Shown in pieces: positions 20,664 through 32,811 of a stretch of 64,000 bases of DNA (the stretch's first letter is position 1; the number at the start of each line of letters is the position of its first letter). Source of the stretch: Variovorax sp. HW608 (GTDB lineage Bacteria > Pseudomonadota > Gammaproteobacteria > Burkholderiales > Burkholderiaceae_C); contig NZ_LT607803.1 in assembly GCF_900090195.1 (NCBI RefSeq), positions 5,854,229-5,918,228 on the forward strand. The letters run 5' to 3'. Below the pieces are notes generated by a model. It was not told the origin of the DNA and searched no databases. It saw only the letters and a list, made by a program, of their open reading frames with translations. Both the position numbers and the translations under genes were made by a program.

Positions 20664-22133
20664 ATGCGCCTTCTCGGCAAAGCGCTCACCTTCGACGACG
20701 TGTTGCTGGTGCCAGCGTATTCCCAGGTCCTCCCGAAGGACACCTCCCTCGCCACCCGCCTCTCCCGAAACATCACCCTGAACCTGCCCCTGGTCTCGGC
20801 CGCCATGGACACCGTGACCGAGGCCCGCCTCGCGATCGCGATGGCGCAGGAAGGTGGCATCGGCATCATCCACAAGAACTTCACGCCGGCCGAGCAGGCT
20901 GCACAGGTGGCCAAGGTCAAGCGCTACGAGTCCGGCGTGCTGCGCGACCCGGTCGTCATCACGCCGGCCCACAGCGTGCGGCAGGTGATCGCGCTGTCGG
21001 AACAACTCGGCATCTCGGGCTTCCCGGTGTGCGACGCCGGCAAGGTGGTCGGCATCGTGACCGGCCGCGACCTCCGGTTCGAAAGCCGCTACGACGCGCC
21101 GGTGAGCGAGATCATGACGCCGCGCGACCGGCTCATCACCGTGCCGGACGGCACCACGCTGGCCGACGCGAAGGCATTGCTCAACAAGCACAAGCTCGAG
21201 CGGCTCCTGGTCATCAACGACGCCTGGGAGCTCAAGGGCCTGATCACCGTCAAGGACATCACCAAGCAGACCAGCTTCCCGAACGCGGCGCGCGACGCCA
21301 GCGGCCGCCTGCGCGTGGGCGCCGCGGTCGGCGTCGGCGAGGGCACCGAGGAGCGCGTCGAGGCGCTGGTCAAGGCCGGTGTCGATGCGCTCGTGGTCGA
21401 CACGGCGCACGGCCACAGTGCCGGCGTGATCGAGCGCGTGCGCTGGGTCAAGAAGAACTATCCGAAGGTCGACGTGATCGGCGGCAACATCGCCACCGGC
21501 GATGCGGCGCGTGCGCTGGCCGACGCCGGCGCCGACGCGGTGAAGGTCGGGATCGGCCCCGGCTCCATCTGCACCACGCGCATCGTGGCCGGCGTGGGCG
21601 TGCCGCAGATCATGGCGATCGACAACGTCGCGACCGCGCTGCAGGGCACCGACGTGCCGCTGATCGCCGATGGCGGCATCCGCTATTCGGGCGACATCGC
21701 CAAGGCCATCGCGGCCGGCGCGAGCACGGTCATGATGGGCGGCATGTTCGCCGGCACCGAAGAGGCGCCCGGCGAGATCGTGCTGTTCCAGGGCCGCAGC
21801 TACAAGAGCTACCGGGGCATGGGCTCCATCGGCGCGATGCAGCAGGGCAGCGCCGACCGCTACTTCCAGGAATCCAGCACCGGCAACCCGAACGCCGACA
21901 AGCTGGTGCCCGAAGGCATCGAAGGCCGCGTGCCCTACAAGGGTTCGATGGTGTCGATCGTCTACCAGATGGCCGGCGGCTTGCGCGCCAGCATGGGCTA
22001 CTGCGGCTGCCCGACGATCGAGGACATGAAGAACAAGGCCGAGTTCGTCGAGATCACCGCCGCCGGCATCCGCGAGAGCCACGTGCACGACGTGCAGATC
22101 ACGAAGGAAGCGCCGAACTACCGCGCCGAGTGA
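20664..22133 (+). CDS. guaB: IMP dehydrogenase
   Basis: NAD-dependent oxidation of IMP to XMP, first committed step to GMP (489 aa). Start [24 protein letters not shown] is canonical and sets the ATG at 20664. Two CBS domains are inserted at about residues 95-205. The active-site loop has [15 protein letters not shown] with the catalytic cysteine, and the flap region [12 protein letters not shown] lies near the end. guaA follows 767 bp later, with a toxin-antitoxin pair in between. Confidence 0.97.
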   Translation: MRLLGKALTFDDVLLVPAYSQVLPKDTSLATRLSRNITLNLPLVSAAMDTVTEARLAIAMAQEGGIGIIHKNFTPAEQAAQVAKVKRYESGVLRDPVVITPAHSVRQVIALSEQLGISGFPVCDAGKVVGIVTGRDLRFESRYDAPVSEIMTPRDRLITVPDGTTLADAKALLNKHKLERLLVINDAWELKGLITVKDITKQTSFPNAARDASGRLRVGAAVGVGEGTEERVEALVKAGVDALVVDTAHGHSAGVIERVRWVKKNYPKVDVIGGNIATGDAARALADAGADAVKVGIGPGSICTTRIVAGVGVPQIMAIDNVATALQGTDVPLIADGGIRYSGDIAKAIAAGASTVMMGGMFAGTEEAPGEIVLFQGRSYKSYRGMGSIGAMQQGSADRYFQESSTGNPNADKLVPEGIEGRVPYKGSMVSIVYQMAGGLRASMGYCGCPTIEDMKNKAEFVEITAAGIRESHVHDVQITKEAPNYRAE

Positions 22134-22149
22134 TCGCTTGAGGGCGCGT

Positions 22150-22216
22150 TCTGGCCAGACTTTGAATTCTGGCCGGAATTCGTATAATGGCCAGACTTTC
22201 CAAATCTGGTCAGACT
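22150..22216 (+). promoter_or_regulatory. Promoter and operator cluster of the Phd/PIN pair
   Basis: The stretch holds a perfect 10-bp palindrome TCTGGCCAGA (22150-22159), an 18-bp near-palindrome GAATTC-TGGCCG-GAATTC (22164-22181), a TATAAT -10 box (22183-22188) with TTTGAA 16 nt upstream, and an inverted repeat CCAGA...TCTGG (22191-22209). The 12-mer TGGCCAGACTTT occurs twice (22152-22163 and 22188-22199). This is the layout expected for Phd-type autoregulation: antitoxin sites overlapping and flanking the core promoter. Confidence 0.7.
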
Positions 22217-22217
22217 C

Positions 22218-22466
22218 ATGCAGTACACCGGCATCTACGAGGCGAAGAACAACTTCTCGGCCCTGATCGAGACGGTCGAAAAGGGCGAGGAAGTCCGCAT
22301 CACCCGTCACGGCAAGGAAGTGGCGCGCATCCTCCCGGTGCGTCGCAAGCCTGTGATCACCGACGAGCAGATCCAGCGCGAGCTGAGCCAGATCGACGCC
22401 TTGCACGCGATGATCCGGCCCGGCCCGTCGGTGCGTGAACTCCGCGACGAAGGCCGCCAGGGATGA
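22218..22466 (+). CDS. Phd/YefM-family antitoxin
   Basis: Antitoxin of a type II module (82 aa). N-terminal Phd/YefM fold MQYTGIYEAKNNFSALIETVEKGEEVRITRHGKEVARILP binds DNA; the C-terminal helix (about 50-82) should cover the PIN toxin active site. The stop overlaps the toxin start by ATGA at 22463-22466. Operator-like palindromes lie directly upstream. Confidence 0.9.
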   Translation: MQYTGIYEAKNNFSALIETVEKGEEVRITRHGKEVARILPVRRKPVITDEQIQRELSQIDALHAMIRPGPSVRELRDEGRQG

Positions 22467-22897
22467 CCGCCTTCGTCCTCGACGCTTCGGTGACGGCCGC
22501 CTGGCTGCTGCCCGACGAAGCGAACGAACATACCCGCCGCCTCTACGCCCTGATGCGGCGCGACGAGGTCGAGCCGCAGGCGCCGAACCTCTGGCAGTGG
22601 GAATGCGCCAACATCATCGCCAACGGCGTGCGGCGCGGCCGGATTCCGCAAGCCGCCGTCGAGGGCCTGTGGTCGGTGCTGGAGGCGGTGCGGCATCGTG
22701 TCGAGCTCCACGAAATGGCGCCGCCGCAGCACAAGGCATCGCTCGCCATCGCGATGGACAGCGGGCTTTCCTCCTATGACGCGGGCTACCTTTGGCTCGC
22801 TCGGTCGCTCAATCTTCCCCTGGCCACTTTCGACAGGAAGCTGGCCGACGCCGCGACCCAGTCCGGCATCCGCCTTCTCGATCTCTCCACGCTCTGA
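22463..22897 (+). CDS. PIN-domain toxin (VapC-like ribonuclease)
   Basis: PIN-domain endoribonuclease (144 aa) with the acidic tetrad visible: Asp7 (VLDASV), Glu47 (WQWECANII), Asp106 (SSYDAGYLWLA) and Asp124 (ATFDRKLADAA). It therefore looks catalytically intact. VapC relatives cut tRNA or rRNA loops. It is coupled to the Phd-type antitoxin. The guaA start lies only 3 nt after its stop, so toxin and GMP synthetase may share a transcript. Confidence 0.9.
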   Translation: MTAFVLDASVTAAWLLPDEANEHTRRLYALMRRDEVEPQAPNLWQWECANIIANGVRRGRIPQAAVEGLWSVLEAVRHRVELHEMAPPQHKASLAIAMDSGLSSYDAGYLWLARSLNLPLATFDRKLADAATQSGIRLLDLSTL

Positions 22898-22900
22898 CCC

Positions 22901-24514
<1,614 letters not shown>

Positions 24515-24591
24515 GATCGGGAAAGCTGGTTCAATCCTGCTTCGGACAGACCGCCGGCCGGTGAGCGGCGAGTGGTTTATCCCTGTTGCAA

Positions 24592-24617
24592 AAAGATCAC
24601 TCTGGGTGATCGTTTCT
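24592..24617 (+). terminator. Probable terminator after guaA
   Basis: GATCAC (24595-24600) pairs perfectly with GTGATC (24606-24611) around TCTGG, preceded by A-rich and followed by GTTTCTT sequence. It lies 80 nt after guaA and immediately before the AbiEii remnant. Confidence 0.55.
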
Positions 24618-24625
24618 TCGCTTGA

Positions 24626-25420
24626 TTAAACCCCGATCTGGCCTGGCTGCCAGTGCATGACTTTGCCGAGGATGCGGCGCTGATCGCGGAGGCGCTCGCG
24701 CGACTGGGCGATGCGCTGCGCGCCCGCCCTCTGCAACTGCAGGTGCAGTTGTCGGCAGGCGAGGGGGCGAGGGCGGCCACGCGGCTGGTGACCAGCCGTG
24801 GCCGCGCCCGCGTGCAGATCGAGACGACCCCGGTCATGCGCGGCACGGTGCATCCGGTGCGCAGCATGGTTGTCCGTTCGAGGGTGGAGGAGGCGTTCGG
24901 TTTTGCCTCGATGCAGGTGCTGGACTTCGCCGACCTCTATGCCGGCAAGCTGGCCGCGGCGCTATCGCGGCAGCATCCGCGCGACCTCTTCGATATCGGC
25001 CTCTTGCTGGAGGACGAGCGAGCGGATCAGTTGCTCTGGCGGACTTTTCTGGTGTACCTGACCTGCAGCCCAAAGCCCGCCTGGGAGATGCTGGCGCCTC
25101 GCGTGCCCGCGGACTTTGCCGCGACCTTCGATGCACACTTCAAAGGCATGACGACCGAACCCATCAGCACGGAAGCCCTGCTGGAAAGCCGTGAACGCCT
25201 GCTGGCGCGCGTGGCGACCTGGCTGGACGGGCCGTCGTGTGCCTTTCTCCGGTCCGTGGAGGGCGAGCAGCCGGACTTCGGTTTGATCGGGCTTCCTCAT
25301 GCGGCCGAGTTGCCGGCCGTACGGCGCAAGCTGCACAACCTGGCGCAGCGCGCTGCTGCCAAGCGCATCGCGGATCGCAGCCAGTTGGAGGAGGCACTGG
25401 CGCGGATCGTTGGTTCGTGA
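24626..25420 (+). pseudogene. AbiEii-type nucleotidyltransferase, N-terminus missing
   Basis: Remnant of an AbiEii/AbiGii-family nucleotidyltransferase (toxin of type IV toxin-antitoxin or abortive-infection modules). The frame can be read from 24626, just after an in-frame TGA, as LNPDLAWLPVHDFAED...; the usable GTG is at 24653 (255 aa). In the family, the segment before this holds the catalytic block (KGGT... and R-S-x-DIDL). Here only the last DL of that block survives, so the active site is gone. The C-terminal part is intact, including FADLYAGKLAAALSRQHPRDLFDIGLLL. No AbiEi-type antitoxin is next to it. Most likely a decayed fragment; a residual role for the C-terminal domain cannot be excluded. 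Confidence 0.75.
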
Positions 25421-25448
25421 TGATGGAGGACGGTGATCGAGTGGGCGC

Positions 25449-26843
<1,395 letters not shown>

Positions 26844-26850
26844 CGACGCA

Positions 26851-28020
26851 CTATGCAACGGGAAGCTGCTGCTTGACCAGTGCCACCCAGTAGGCCGCGC
26901 CGAGCGGAAGGATGTTGTCGTTGAAGTCGTAGTACGGGTTGTGCACCGGCGGATCGTTCGGCCCTTCGCCGGCGCCGATGCCGATGTAGGCGCCGGGCCG
27001 CTTCTGCAGCATGAAGGCGAAGTCCTCCGAGCCCATCGCGGGCTTGATGTCGGTGTCGACCTGCGCTTCGCCCACGAGGCTCGCGGCAGCGCGCGCGGCG
27101 GCGGAGGTTTCTGCCGGCGTGTTGACCACGCCCGGATAGCCGCGCATGTAGTTGAGCGCCACGCTCGCGCCGTGCGTCTGCGCCATGCCGGCGCAGATCT
27201 GGTTCATCGCGGCTTCGAGCTTGTCCTGGATCCTGGCATCGAGCGTGCGCGCGGTGCCGCGCAGCAGCACGGATTCGGGCACCACGTTCCAGGTGTCACC
27301 GCCGTGGATCTGCGTCACGCTGACCACCGCCGAGTCGGTCGCGCCGATGCGGCGGCTCACGATCGTCTGCAGCGCGTTGATGAGCTGCGCCGAGATCATC
27401 ACGGGGTCGATGCCGGTTTCGGGCATCGCGCCATGGCAGCCCTTGCCGGTGATCACGATCTCGAAGGTGTCGAGGTACGCCGTCATGGTGCCGGTGCGGA
27501 TGCCGAAGCGGCCGCGCGGCATGCCGGGGAAGTTGTGCATGCCGTACACCGCGTCGGCCGGAAACTGGTCGAACAGGCCGTCCTCGACCATCCTGCGGCC
27601 GCCGCCTTCGTTTTCTTCCGCCGGCTGGAAGACGAAGTGCACCGTGCCGCGGAACGGCTTGTGCCGCGCGAGATGGTGCGCCGCGCCGAGCAGCATCGCG
27701 GTGTGGCCGTCGTGCCCGCAGCCGTGCATCTTGCCGACGCAGATGGACTTGTGCGCGCGGTCGCCCAGCTCGGTCATGTTGAGCGCATCGAGATCGGCGC
27801 GCAGCGCGATGCTCGGACCGTCGCCGTTGCGCAGGGTGCCGACCACGCCGGTGCCGGCCAGTCCGCGATTGACCGGGATGTCCATCAGCATCAGCGCGTT
27901 GGCGACGAGGTTGGCGGTGCGGTGTTCCTCGAAGGCGGTCTCGGGGTTGGCGTGGATGTCGCGGCGCCACGCCAGCATCCGGGCGCGGGTGTCTTCGGCG
28001 ATTTCGGGTTCGCGGTACAT
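26851..28020 (-). CDS. M20-family amidohydrolase (hippurate hydrolase-like)
   Basis: Cytoplasmic metal-dependent amidohydrolase (389 aa, no signal peptide). Metal-binding motif [11 protein letters not shown] gives Cys101, His103 and His106; [10 protein letters not shown] near 135-145 supplies the catalytic Glu; the C-terminal metal histidine is likely in [11 protein letters not shown]. Relatives cleave N-acyl or other amide-linked amino acids. It is placed between a DUF3100 membrane protein and L-serine ammonia-lyase, so an N-acyl-serine or similar conjugate is the natural guess; the sequence alone does not fix the substrate. Confidence 0.88.
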   Translation of the reverse strand: MYREPEIAEDTRARMLAWRRDIHANPETAFEEHRTANLVANALMLMDIPVNRGLAGTGVVGTLRNGDGPSIALRADLDALNMTELGDRAHKSICVGKMHGCGHDGHTAMLLGAAHHLARHKPFRGTVHFVFQPAEENEGGGRRMVEDGLFDQFPADAVYGMHNFPGMPRGRFGIRTGTMTAYLDTFEIVITGKGCHGAMPETGIDPVMISAQLINALQTIVSRRIGATDSAVVSVTQIHGGDTWNVVPESVLLRGTARTLDARIQDKLEAAMNQICAGMAQTHGASVALNYMRGYPGVVNTPAETSAAARAAASLVGEAQVDTDIKPAMGSEDFAFMLQKRPGAYIGIGAGEGPNDPPVHNPYYDFNDNILPLGAAYWVALVKQQLPVA

Positions 28021-28050
28021 GGGCAGTCCGTTCGGTCGGTGGGGGAGGGG

Positions 28051-29385
28051 TCAGTGGAAGAACTCGGCGATCAGCGTGGCGCCGAGGAAGGTGCCGGCTG
28101 TGGCGGTCAGCGACACCACCACGATGCGCCAGCCCAGTTGGCGGAAGATCGGCAGGTCCTTGGCGACCGAGAAGCCTGCCAGCGCCAGCACCGGGGTCGT
28201 GAATGCGAGGAAATTCAGCTTGGCCGTCGTCGCGATCAGCGCGTCCGAGAAGGGCAGCAAGCCGGGAATGCCGACGACAGTCGCCACCAGCGACAGCACC
28301 AGCACCATCGGCATCTTCGGGATCAAGCGCTTGGCGGTGTCGACCAGCAGCACGATGGCGATGATCGCGAGCATGCCGACGAGCGATTGCCACAGCGGCA
28401 CCTTGTACGAGAGCAGGTTGCCGATCATCACGCCGCCGGTGATGACGCTCCAGGCAACCAGCTTGTCGAAGAACGAGAGCTCCGGCGCGCTCACACCGGC
28501 ACCGGCCAGTGCCGCGGTCTCGGCCGGCTGGCGCTTCGAGAAGCGGCCGAGCACCGGCTCCAGCTTGCCGTAGAGCCACGAGCAGAGCGGCAGCGACAGG
28601 AACAGCGTGAAGTAGAAGCCGACCACCGTGGTCGGCAGGTTGGACGCGGCAGCGATCGCCGTGAGCTGCGGCAGCATCTGCGCCGGCTGCTGCGCGCCGA
28701 TGGCGCCGATGGCCGCGGCCATCAGGCTGCCGGAGCCGACGCCGGCGCCCATCGCGAGCGAGCGCGGGTCGAAGATGTGCATGCTGGTGATGAAGCCGGC
28801 GAGCACCGCGATGAACAGCGCGCCCAGCACCGTGCCCGTGATGTACTCGGCCAGCACGCCGCGGCCTTCGGGCGAGGCCATGCCGTACTTCTCGCCGATG
28901 ATCACGAGGTTGCCTTCGCGGCCCACCGAGAAGGTTGCGCCCACGGCCTCGCGCTTGATGCCGAGCAGCAGGGCGAGCGGCAAGCCCAGCGCCAGCGTGC
29001 CGAACGCATGGCCGAATTCCTGGAACACCAGCGCCCAGCCGGCCTGGCGGACCTGCGGCAGCGCGGCGCCCACCGTGAGGCCGAGCTTGACCATGAACAG
29101 AAGAAGACCGGCATTGAGCAGCCCACCCGCGTAGGCCTGCAGGCCTGTCGGCACCCGCGCCACCGAAGGCACGCGCCGAGCGGCGATGCCCCAGGCGGCG
29201 GCGATGAGCAGTGCCCACAGCATCGGCAACAGCACCACCTTGCCGGGCCCGAGCTTGAACTGCGTGGACCCGATCAGCTCGGCGATCGCCACGACGATCA
29301 GCGAAACGACAACGAGCTTGAATTTGCCCGTGCTGGACTCATCCAGCGATTCGGGCGCGAGCGTGGCGGAAACGGCGGAAGTCAT
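28051..29385 (-). CDS. DUF3100 integral membrane transporter-like protein
   Basis: Polytopic inner-membrane protein (444 aa, about 11-12 hydrophobic segments) of the DUF3100 family. Recognisable family stretches are STQFKLGPGKVVLLPMLWAL, GREGNLVIIGEKYGM and SPEGRGVLAEYITGTVLGA. Function is not established; gene neighbourhoods with amidohydrolases point to uptake of amide-type substrates. The ATG at 29385 is used because the open frame further upstream runs through the divergent regulator's promoter. It is first gene of the operon DUF3100-amidohydrolase-sdaA, divergent from a LysR regulator. Confidence 0.82.
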   Translation of the reverse strand: MTSAVSATLAPESLDESSTGKFKLVVVSLIVVAIAELIGSTQFKLGPGKVVLLPMLWALLIAAAWGIAARRVPSVARVPTGLQAYAGGLLNAGLLLFMVKLGLTVGAALPQVRQAGWALVFQEFGHAFGTLALGLPLALLLGIKREAVGATFSVGREGNLVIIGEKYGMASPEGRGVLAEYITGTVLGALFIAVLAGFITSMHIFDPRSLAMGAGVGSGSLMAAAIGAIGAQQPAQMLPQLTAIAAASNLPTTVVGFYFTLFLSLPLCSWLYGKLEPVLGRFSKRQPAETAALAGAGVSAPELSFFDKLVAWSVITGGVMIGNLLSYKVPLWQSLVGMLAIIAIVLLVDTAKRLIPKMPMVLVLSLVATVVGIPGLLPFSDALIATTAKLNFLAFTTPVLALAGFSVAKDLPIFRQLGWRIVVVSLTATAGTFLGATLIAEFFH

Positions 29386-29479
29386 GGGGGAGCGGACCTT
29401 CTGTGAGACACCCGGTGCGGGCGGGCCAAGTCTGAAAGAAAGGCCTTCGTGCATCAATGACAGAATCTCAGGATCTTTG

Positions 29480-29494
29480 TTGCAATAAATGCAA
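29480..29494. promoter_or_regulatory. LysR-type operator between DUF3100 and its regulator
   Basis: TTGCA-ATAAA-TGCAA is a perfect 5-5-5 inverted repeat containing a T-N11-A core (T29481 to A29493), the standard recognition box for LysR-type regulators. It lies 95 nt upstream of the DUF3100 start and 19 nt upstream of the regulator start, in a conspicuously AT-rich patch. Confidence 0.72.
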
Positions 29495-29512
29495 CGCTTG
29501 GAGACACGCGCC

Positions 29513-30469
29513 ATGGACGACAAGCTGGAAACCCGCCGCCTTCGCTACTTCATGCAGGTGCTGGAAAGCGCCTCCGTGCGCGGCGCGGCGGAGGTGCTCG
29601 GCATGGACCCGTCGGCGGTCAGCCGGGCGGTCGCGCTGCTGGAGACGGAATGCGGCACGCGCCTTTTCGAGCGGCGCGGCCGGGGCGTGGCGCCCACCGA
29701 TGCGGGCGATCTGCTCGCCAGCTACCTGCGCCGCCAGCAGAGCCAGAAGCAGCATCTGCTGGCCCAGTTCGACAGCATCCGCAAGATCGAGCGCGGCCAC
29801 ATCGACATCGTGGCCGGCGAAGGCTTCGTCGACTGGCTGATGCGCAACAGCCTGCGCACCTTCATGCAGTCTCATCCCAGGATCACGATCGCGCTGGATG
29901 TGGGCAGCAGCGACGAGATCGTCAAGCGCATCGTCGATGAGCGCGCACACATCGGCATGCTGTTCCAGCCGCCCAAGGACGAGCGGCTGCGCTCGCACCA
30001 TTCGCATCCACAGCCGATCCAGACGCTGGTGCTGGCCACGCATCCGCTCACGCGGCTCGGCCGGCCGCTCAAGCTGGCGGACCTGCAGGCCTACCCCGGC
30101 GCGACGCTGCATCGCAGTTTCGGCGTGCGCCAGCACATCGAGGCGGCCGAGATCAGCGAGGGCGTGCGCCTGAACGCGCTGCTCACCACCAGTTCGTTCA
30201 GCGCGCTGGGGCACTTCGTGGCGGCGGGGCTGGGCTACGCGCTGTCGACGCGCCTGTCGTTGCCGGCGCATCTGGACACGTCCGACATCAGCGCGCTGCC
30301 GATGAAGAACCCGCTGCTGCACCAGGGACGCACGCACGTGATTTCACGGCACGGGCGGGTGCTGTCGCCGGCGGCGATGGAACTGTTGCGGCAGATCGTC
30401 AGCGATACGGGGGCTGGAGGGGATTCCTTTACGCGCGGGCCGAAGCAGCCCGAGGCGGGACGGCGCTGA
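29513..30469 (+). CDS. LysR-family transcriptional regulator
   Basis: LTTR (318 aa). N-terminal winged helix-turn-helix MDDKLETRRLRYFMQVLESASVRGAAEVLGMDPSAVSRAVALLE, then the two-lobed effector domain starting about residue 90 (GHIDIVAGEGFVDWL). The start at 29513 is preferred; an ATG eight codons earlier lies inside the operator palindrome. It is divergently transcribed from DUF3100-amidohydrolase-sdaA and by family rule should control that operon in response to its substrate and repress itself. Confidence 0.92.
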   Translation: MDDKLETRRLRYFMQVLESASVRGAAEVLGMDPSAVSRAVALLETECGTRLFERRGRGVAPTDAGDLLASYLRRQQSQKQHLLAQFDSIRKIERGHIDIVAGEGFVDWLMRNSLRTFMQSHPRITIALDVGSSDEIVKRIVDERAHIGMLFQPPKDERLRSHHSHPQPIQTLVLATHPLTRLGRPLKLADLQAYPGATLHRSFGVRQHIEAAEISEGVRLNALLTTSSFSALGHFVAAGLGYALSTRLSLPAHLDTSDISALPMKNPLLHQGRTHVISRHGRVLSPAAMELLRQIVSDTGAGGDSFTRGPKQPEAGRR

Positions 30470-31260
30470 AAGGGGGTGCCTGTTGCTCAGCCATCCGGCA
30501 TCGGCTCGCGATCCTTTCCACCCCGTATCAGCATCAACCTGATCAGCAGGCAGATGGTCGCGATCGCCGCAACCGCAGCGCCAAGCAGGAACGACATGCT
30601 GTAGCCGCCGAGCAGCTCCGCGGCGGCCGGCATCCTTCCAGGGCCCGCGAGATGAGAGGCATAGAAGCTCGCGGTGGAGATCATTGCCGACAGTCCGATG
30701 ACGGCGCCGAACTGCTGGACGGTGTTGAGCAAGCCCGAAGTCAGTCCCTCGTCGCCGGGCTCGGCACTTTGAGCACCAAGCAGGTTGGTCGTGATCGCGA
30801 TCATCGGCAGGCCTGCGCCAACGAGCAAGGTCGGTCCGAGAATGTCGCGCCAGAAGACGCTTTGCATGTCCGCGAGCGAAAGCCAGGCCATGCCCAGGGC
30901 AACCAGCACGAATCCTGCCATCAGGGCCTCGTGGGGCCCGTATCGCAGCCAGCGCCCCGCGTTCGTTGCGACCAGGATCACGATGCCGCAGAGGGGAAGG
31001 AAGGCCGAGCCGGATGCGAGCGGGCTGAATTCCAGGACGGACTGAAGATAGAGATTCGCGACGAAGAACATCGGAAAGATCACGAACTGCCCGGCGCCGG
31101 AATAGAGAAGCGCCTCCGTCAAGCGACGGTTCTTCCAGCTTGATGGCGGGATCAAGGCATGGGCGATCCTGAATTGCCTCAGCAGGAATCCACCCAGGAG
31201 CACGAGCCCGACCGTCATGGAGAGCCAGACCGTCCGGTCACTGATGCCGGCTTCGCCTAG

Positions 31261-32811
31261 GAGTGTGGGCGGCAGAAGGGTAGTCCCTGAGAACCATCGA
31301 GGCGCGAGGGACGTTGAGCGAAGATGAGCTACCGCCCCTACGAACCCGAGCAAGAGATGTTGCTGCCGGCATCGCTGCAGGACTGGCTGCCCAAGGGGCA
31401 TCTGGCGTACTTCATCGGCGACACGGTCGATGCCTTGGACCTGAAGGCGTTTTACGCGCGCTACGACGGTGGCGGCTCGCGCAACCAGCCGTTTCACCCG
31501 GCGATGATGGTCAAGGTTCTGATCTACGGCTACGCCACTGGCGTGTTCAGCTCGCGCAAGATGGAGCGGCGCCTGCATGAGGATCTGGCCTTTCGGATGC
31601 TGGGCGCAGGCAATTTCCCCAAGCACCGCACGATCCGCGACTTCCGCGCGCTGCACCTCAAGGAGCTGAGCGATCTGTTCGTGCAGGTGGTCAAGCTGGC
31701 CCAGGAGATGGGGCTGGTCAAGCTGGGCACGGTGGCCATCGACGGCACCAAGATCAAGGCCAATGCCAGCCGCCACAAGGCGATGAGCTACGAGCGCATG
31801 CAGCAGGCCGAAATCGAACTCAAGGCGCAGATCAATGCGCTGCTGGAGCGGGCAAAGACGGCCGATGCGGCCGAAGCCGACGAGCCTGAAGTTGACATCC
31901 CGGCAGAGATAGAGCGGCGCGAGGACCGTCTGAAGGCCATCACCGAGGCGCGCCAGCGACTGGAGCAGCGACAGCGTGAAGCCGACATCGCGCGCGGGCG
32001 CAGCGACGACGACGACCGACGCCCGCGCGACGATGGCGGCAACCCCAAGGGCGGGCGCTACAAGCGCGAGTTCGGCGTGCCCGAGCCCAAGGCACAAGAC
32101 AACTTCACTGACCCCGACAGCCGCATCATGAAGCGCGCCGGCGGCGGCTTCGACGCCAGCTACAACGCCCAGACGGCGGTGGACGGCGCAGCGCACATCA
32201 TCGTGGCGGCCGAGTTGGGCAACAACGCCGCCGACGTGGGCCAACTCGTGCCGATGCTCAAGGCGGTGAAGGACAACACCGGCATGGTGCCCGAGCAGGC
32301 GCTGGCGGACGCGGGCTATCGCAGCGAGAGCAACTTCGAAGCCCTCGCCGACTCGCCAACCGATCTGGTCGTGGCCATGGGGCGGGAAGGCAAGCGCTGC
32401 GCCGAAATCGATGCAGCGGCGATGCCGCGCACGGCAGCGATGGCCGCCAAGCTACAGACCGAGGAAGGCCAGGCGGCGTACCGCAAGCGCAAGTGGATCG
32501 CTGAGCCACCCAACGGCTGGATCAAGAGCGTGCTGGGGTTGCGCCAGTTCAGCCTGCGCGGCCTGCAGCGAGTGCAAGCCGAGTTCAAACTCGTGTGCCT
32601 GGCGCTGAATCTGCGGCGCATGGCCACCCTGAGCACGGCATAAGGGTAGCGAGATGCGCAGAACTGATCCGAACAGGTTGCGCCAGCGGGCGCGCACTGC
32701 ACACATGAGGTCCATCGACGCGGCGTCGGCGCGCTTCGTCAAAAAATCGGACTCGCCAAGGTCGCTCTCGGTCGCGATCATCAGGGCGGCGGACTTCTGC
32801 CGCCCACACTC
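31261..32811 (+). mobile_element. IS1182-family-like insertion sequence, complete
   Basis: 1551-bp element bounded by an 18-bp perfect inverted repeat, GAGTGTGGGCGGCAGAAG at 31261-31278 and its complement at 32794-32811. A CTAG target duplication flanks it (31257-31260 and 32812-32815). One transposase gene fills it. It interrupts a DHA2 exporter gene in frame. Ends and transposase are intact, so it may still be mobile. Confidence 0.92.
31324..32643 (+). CDS. IS1182-family-like transposase
   Basis: DDE transposase (439 aa). Start MSYRPYEPEQEMLLPASLQDWLPKGHLAYFIGDTVDALDL is typical of the IS1182 group. Likely catalytic residues: Asp in GTVAIDGTKIKANASRHK, Asp in ALADAGYRSESNFEAL, and a C-terminal acidic/helical block near EPPNGWIKSVLGLRQFSLRG. 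A charged insert (about 165-240) lies between the first two. The gene is complete inside its IS. Confidence 0.9.
   Translation: MSYRPYEPEQEMLLPASLQDWLPKGHLAYFIGDTVDALDLKAFYARYDGGGSRNQPFHPAMMVKVLIYGYATGVFSSRKMERRLHEDLAFRMLGAGNFPKHRTIRDFRALHLKELSDLFVQVVKLAQEMGLVKLGTVAIDGTKIKANASRHKAMSYERMQQAEIELKAQINALLERAKTADAAEADEPEVDIPAEIERREDRLKAITEARQRLEQRQREADIARGRSDDDDRRPRDDGGNPKGGRYKREFGVPEPKAQDNFTDPDSRIMKRAGGGFDASYNAQTAVDGAAHIIVAAELGNNAADVGQLVPMLKAVKDNTGMVPEQALADAGYRSESNFEALADSPTDLVVAMGREGKRCAEIDAAAMPRTAAMAAKLQTEEGQAAYRKRKWIAEPPNGWIKSVLGLRQFSLRGLQRVQAEFKLVCLALNLRRMATLSTA

Noticed and set aside
24653..25420. Intact stand-alone gene of 255 aa
   Set aside because: The frame can be read 27 nt further upstream to a DLAWLP segment that matches the middle of AbiEii proteins, so the catalytic N-terminus is missing.
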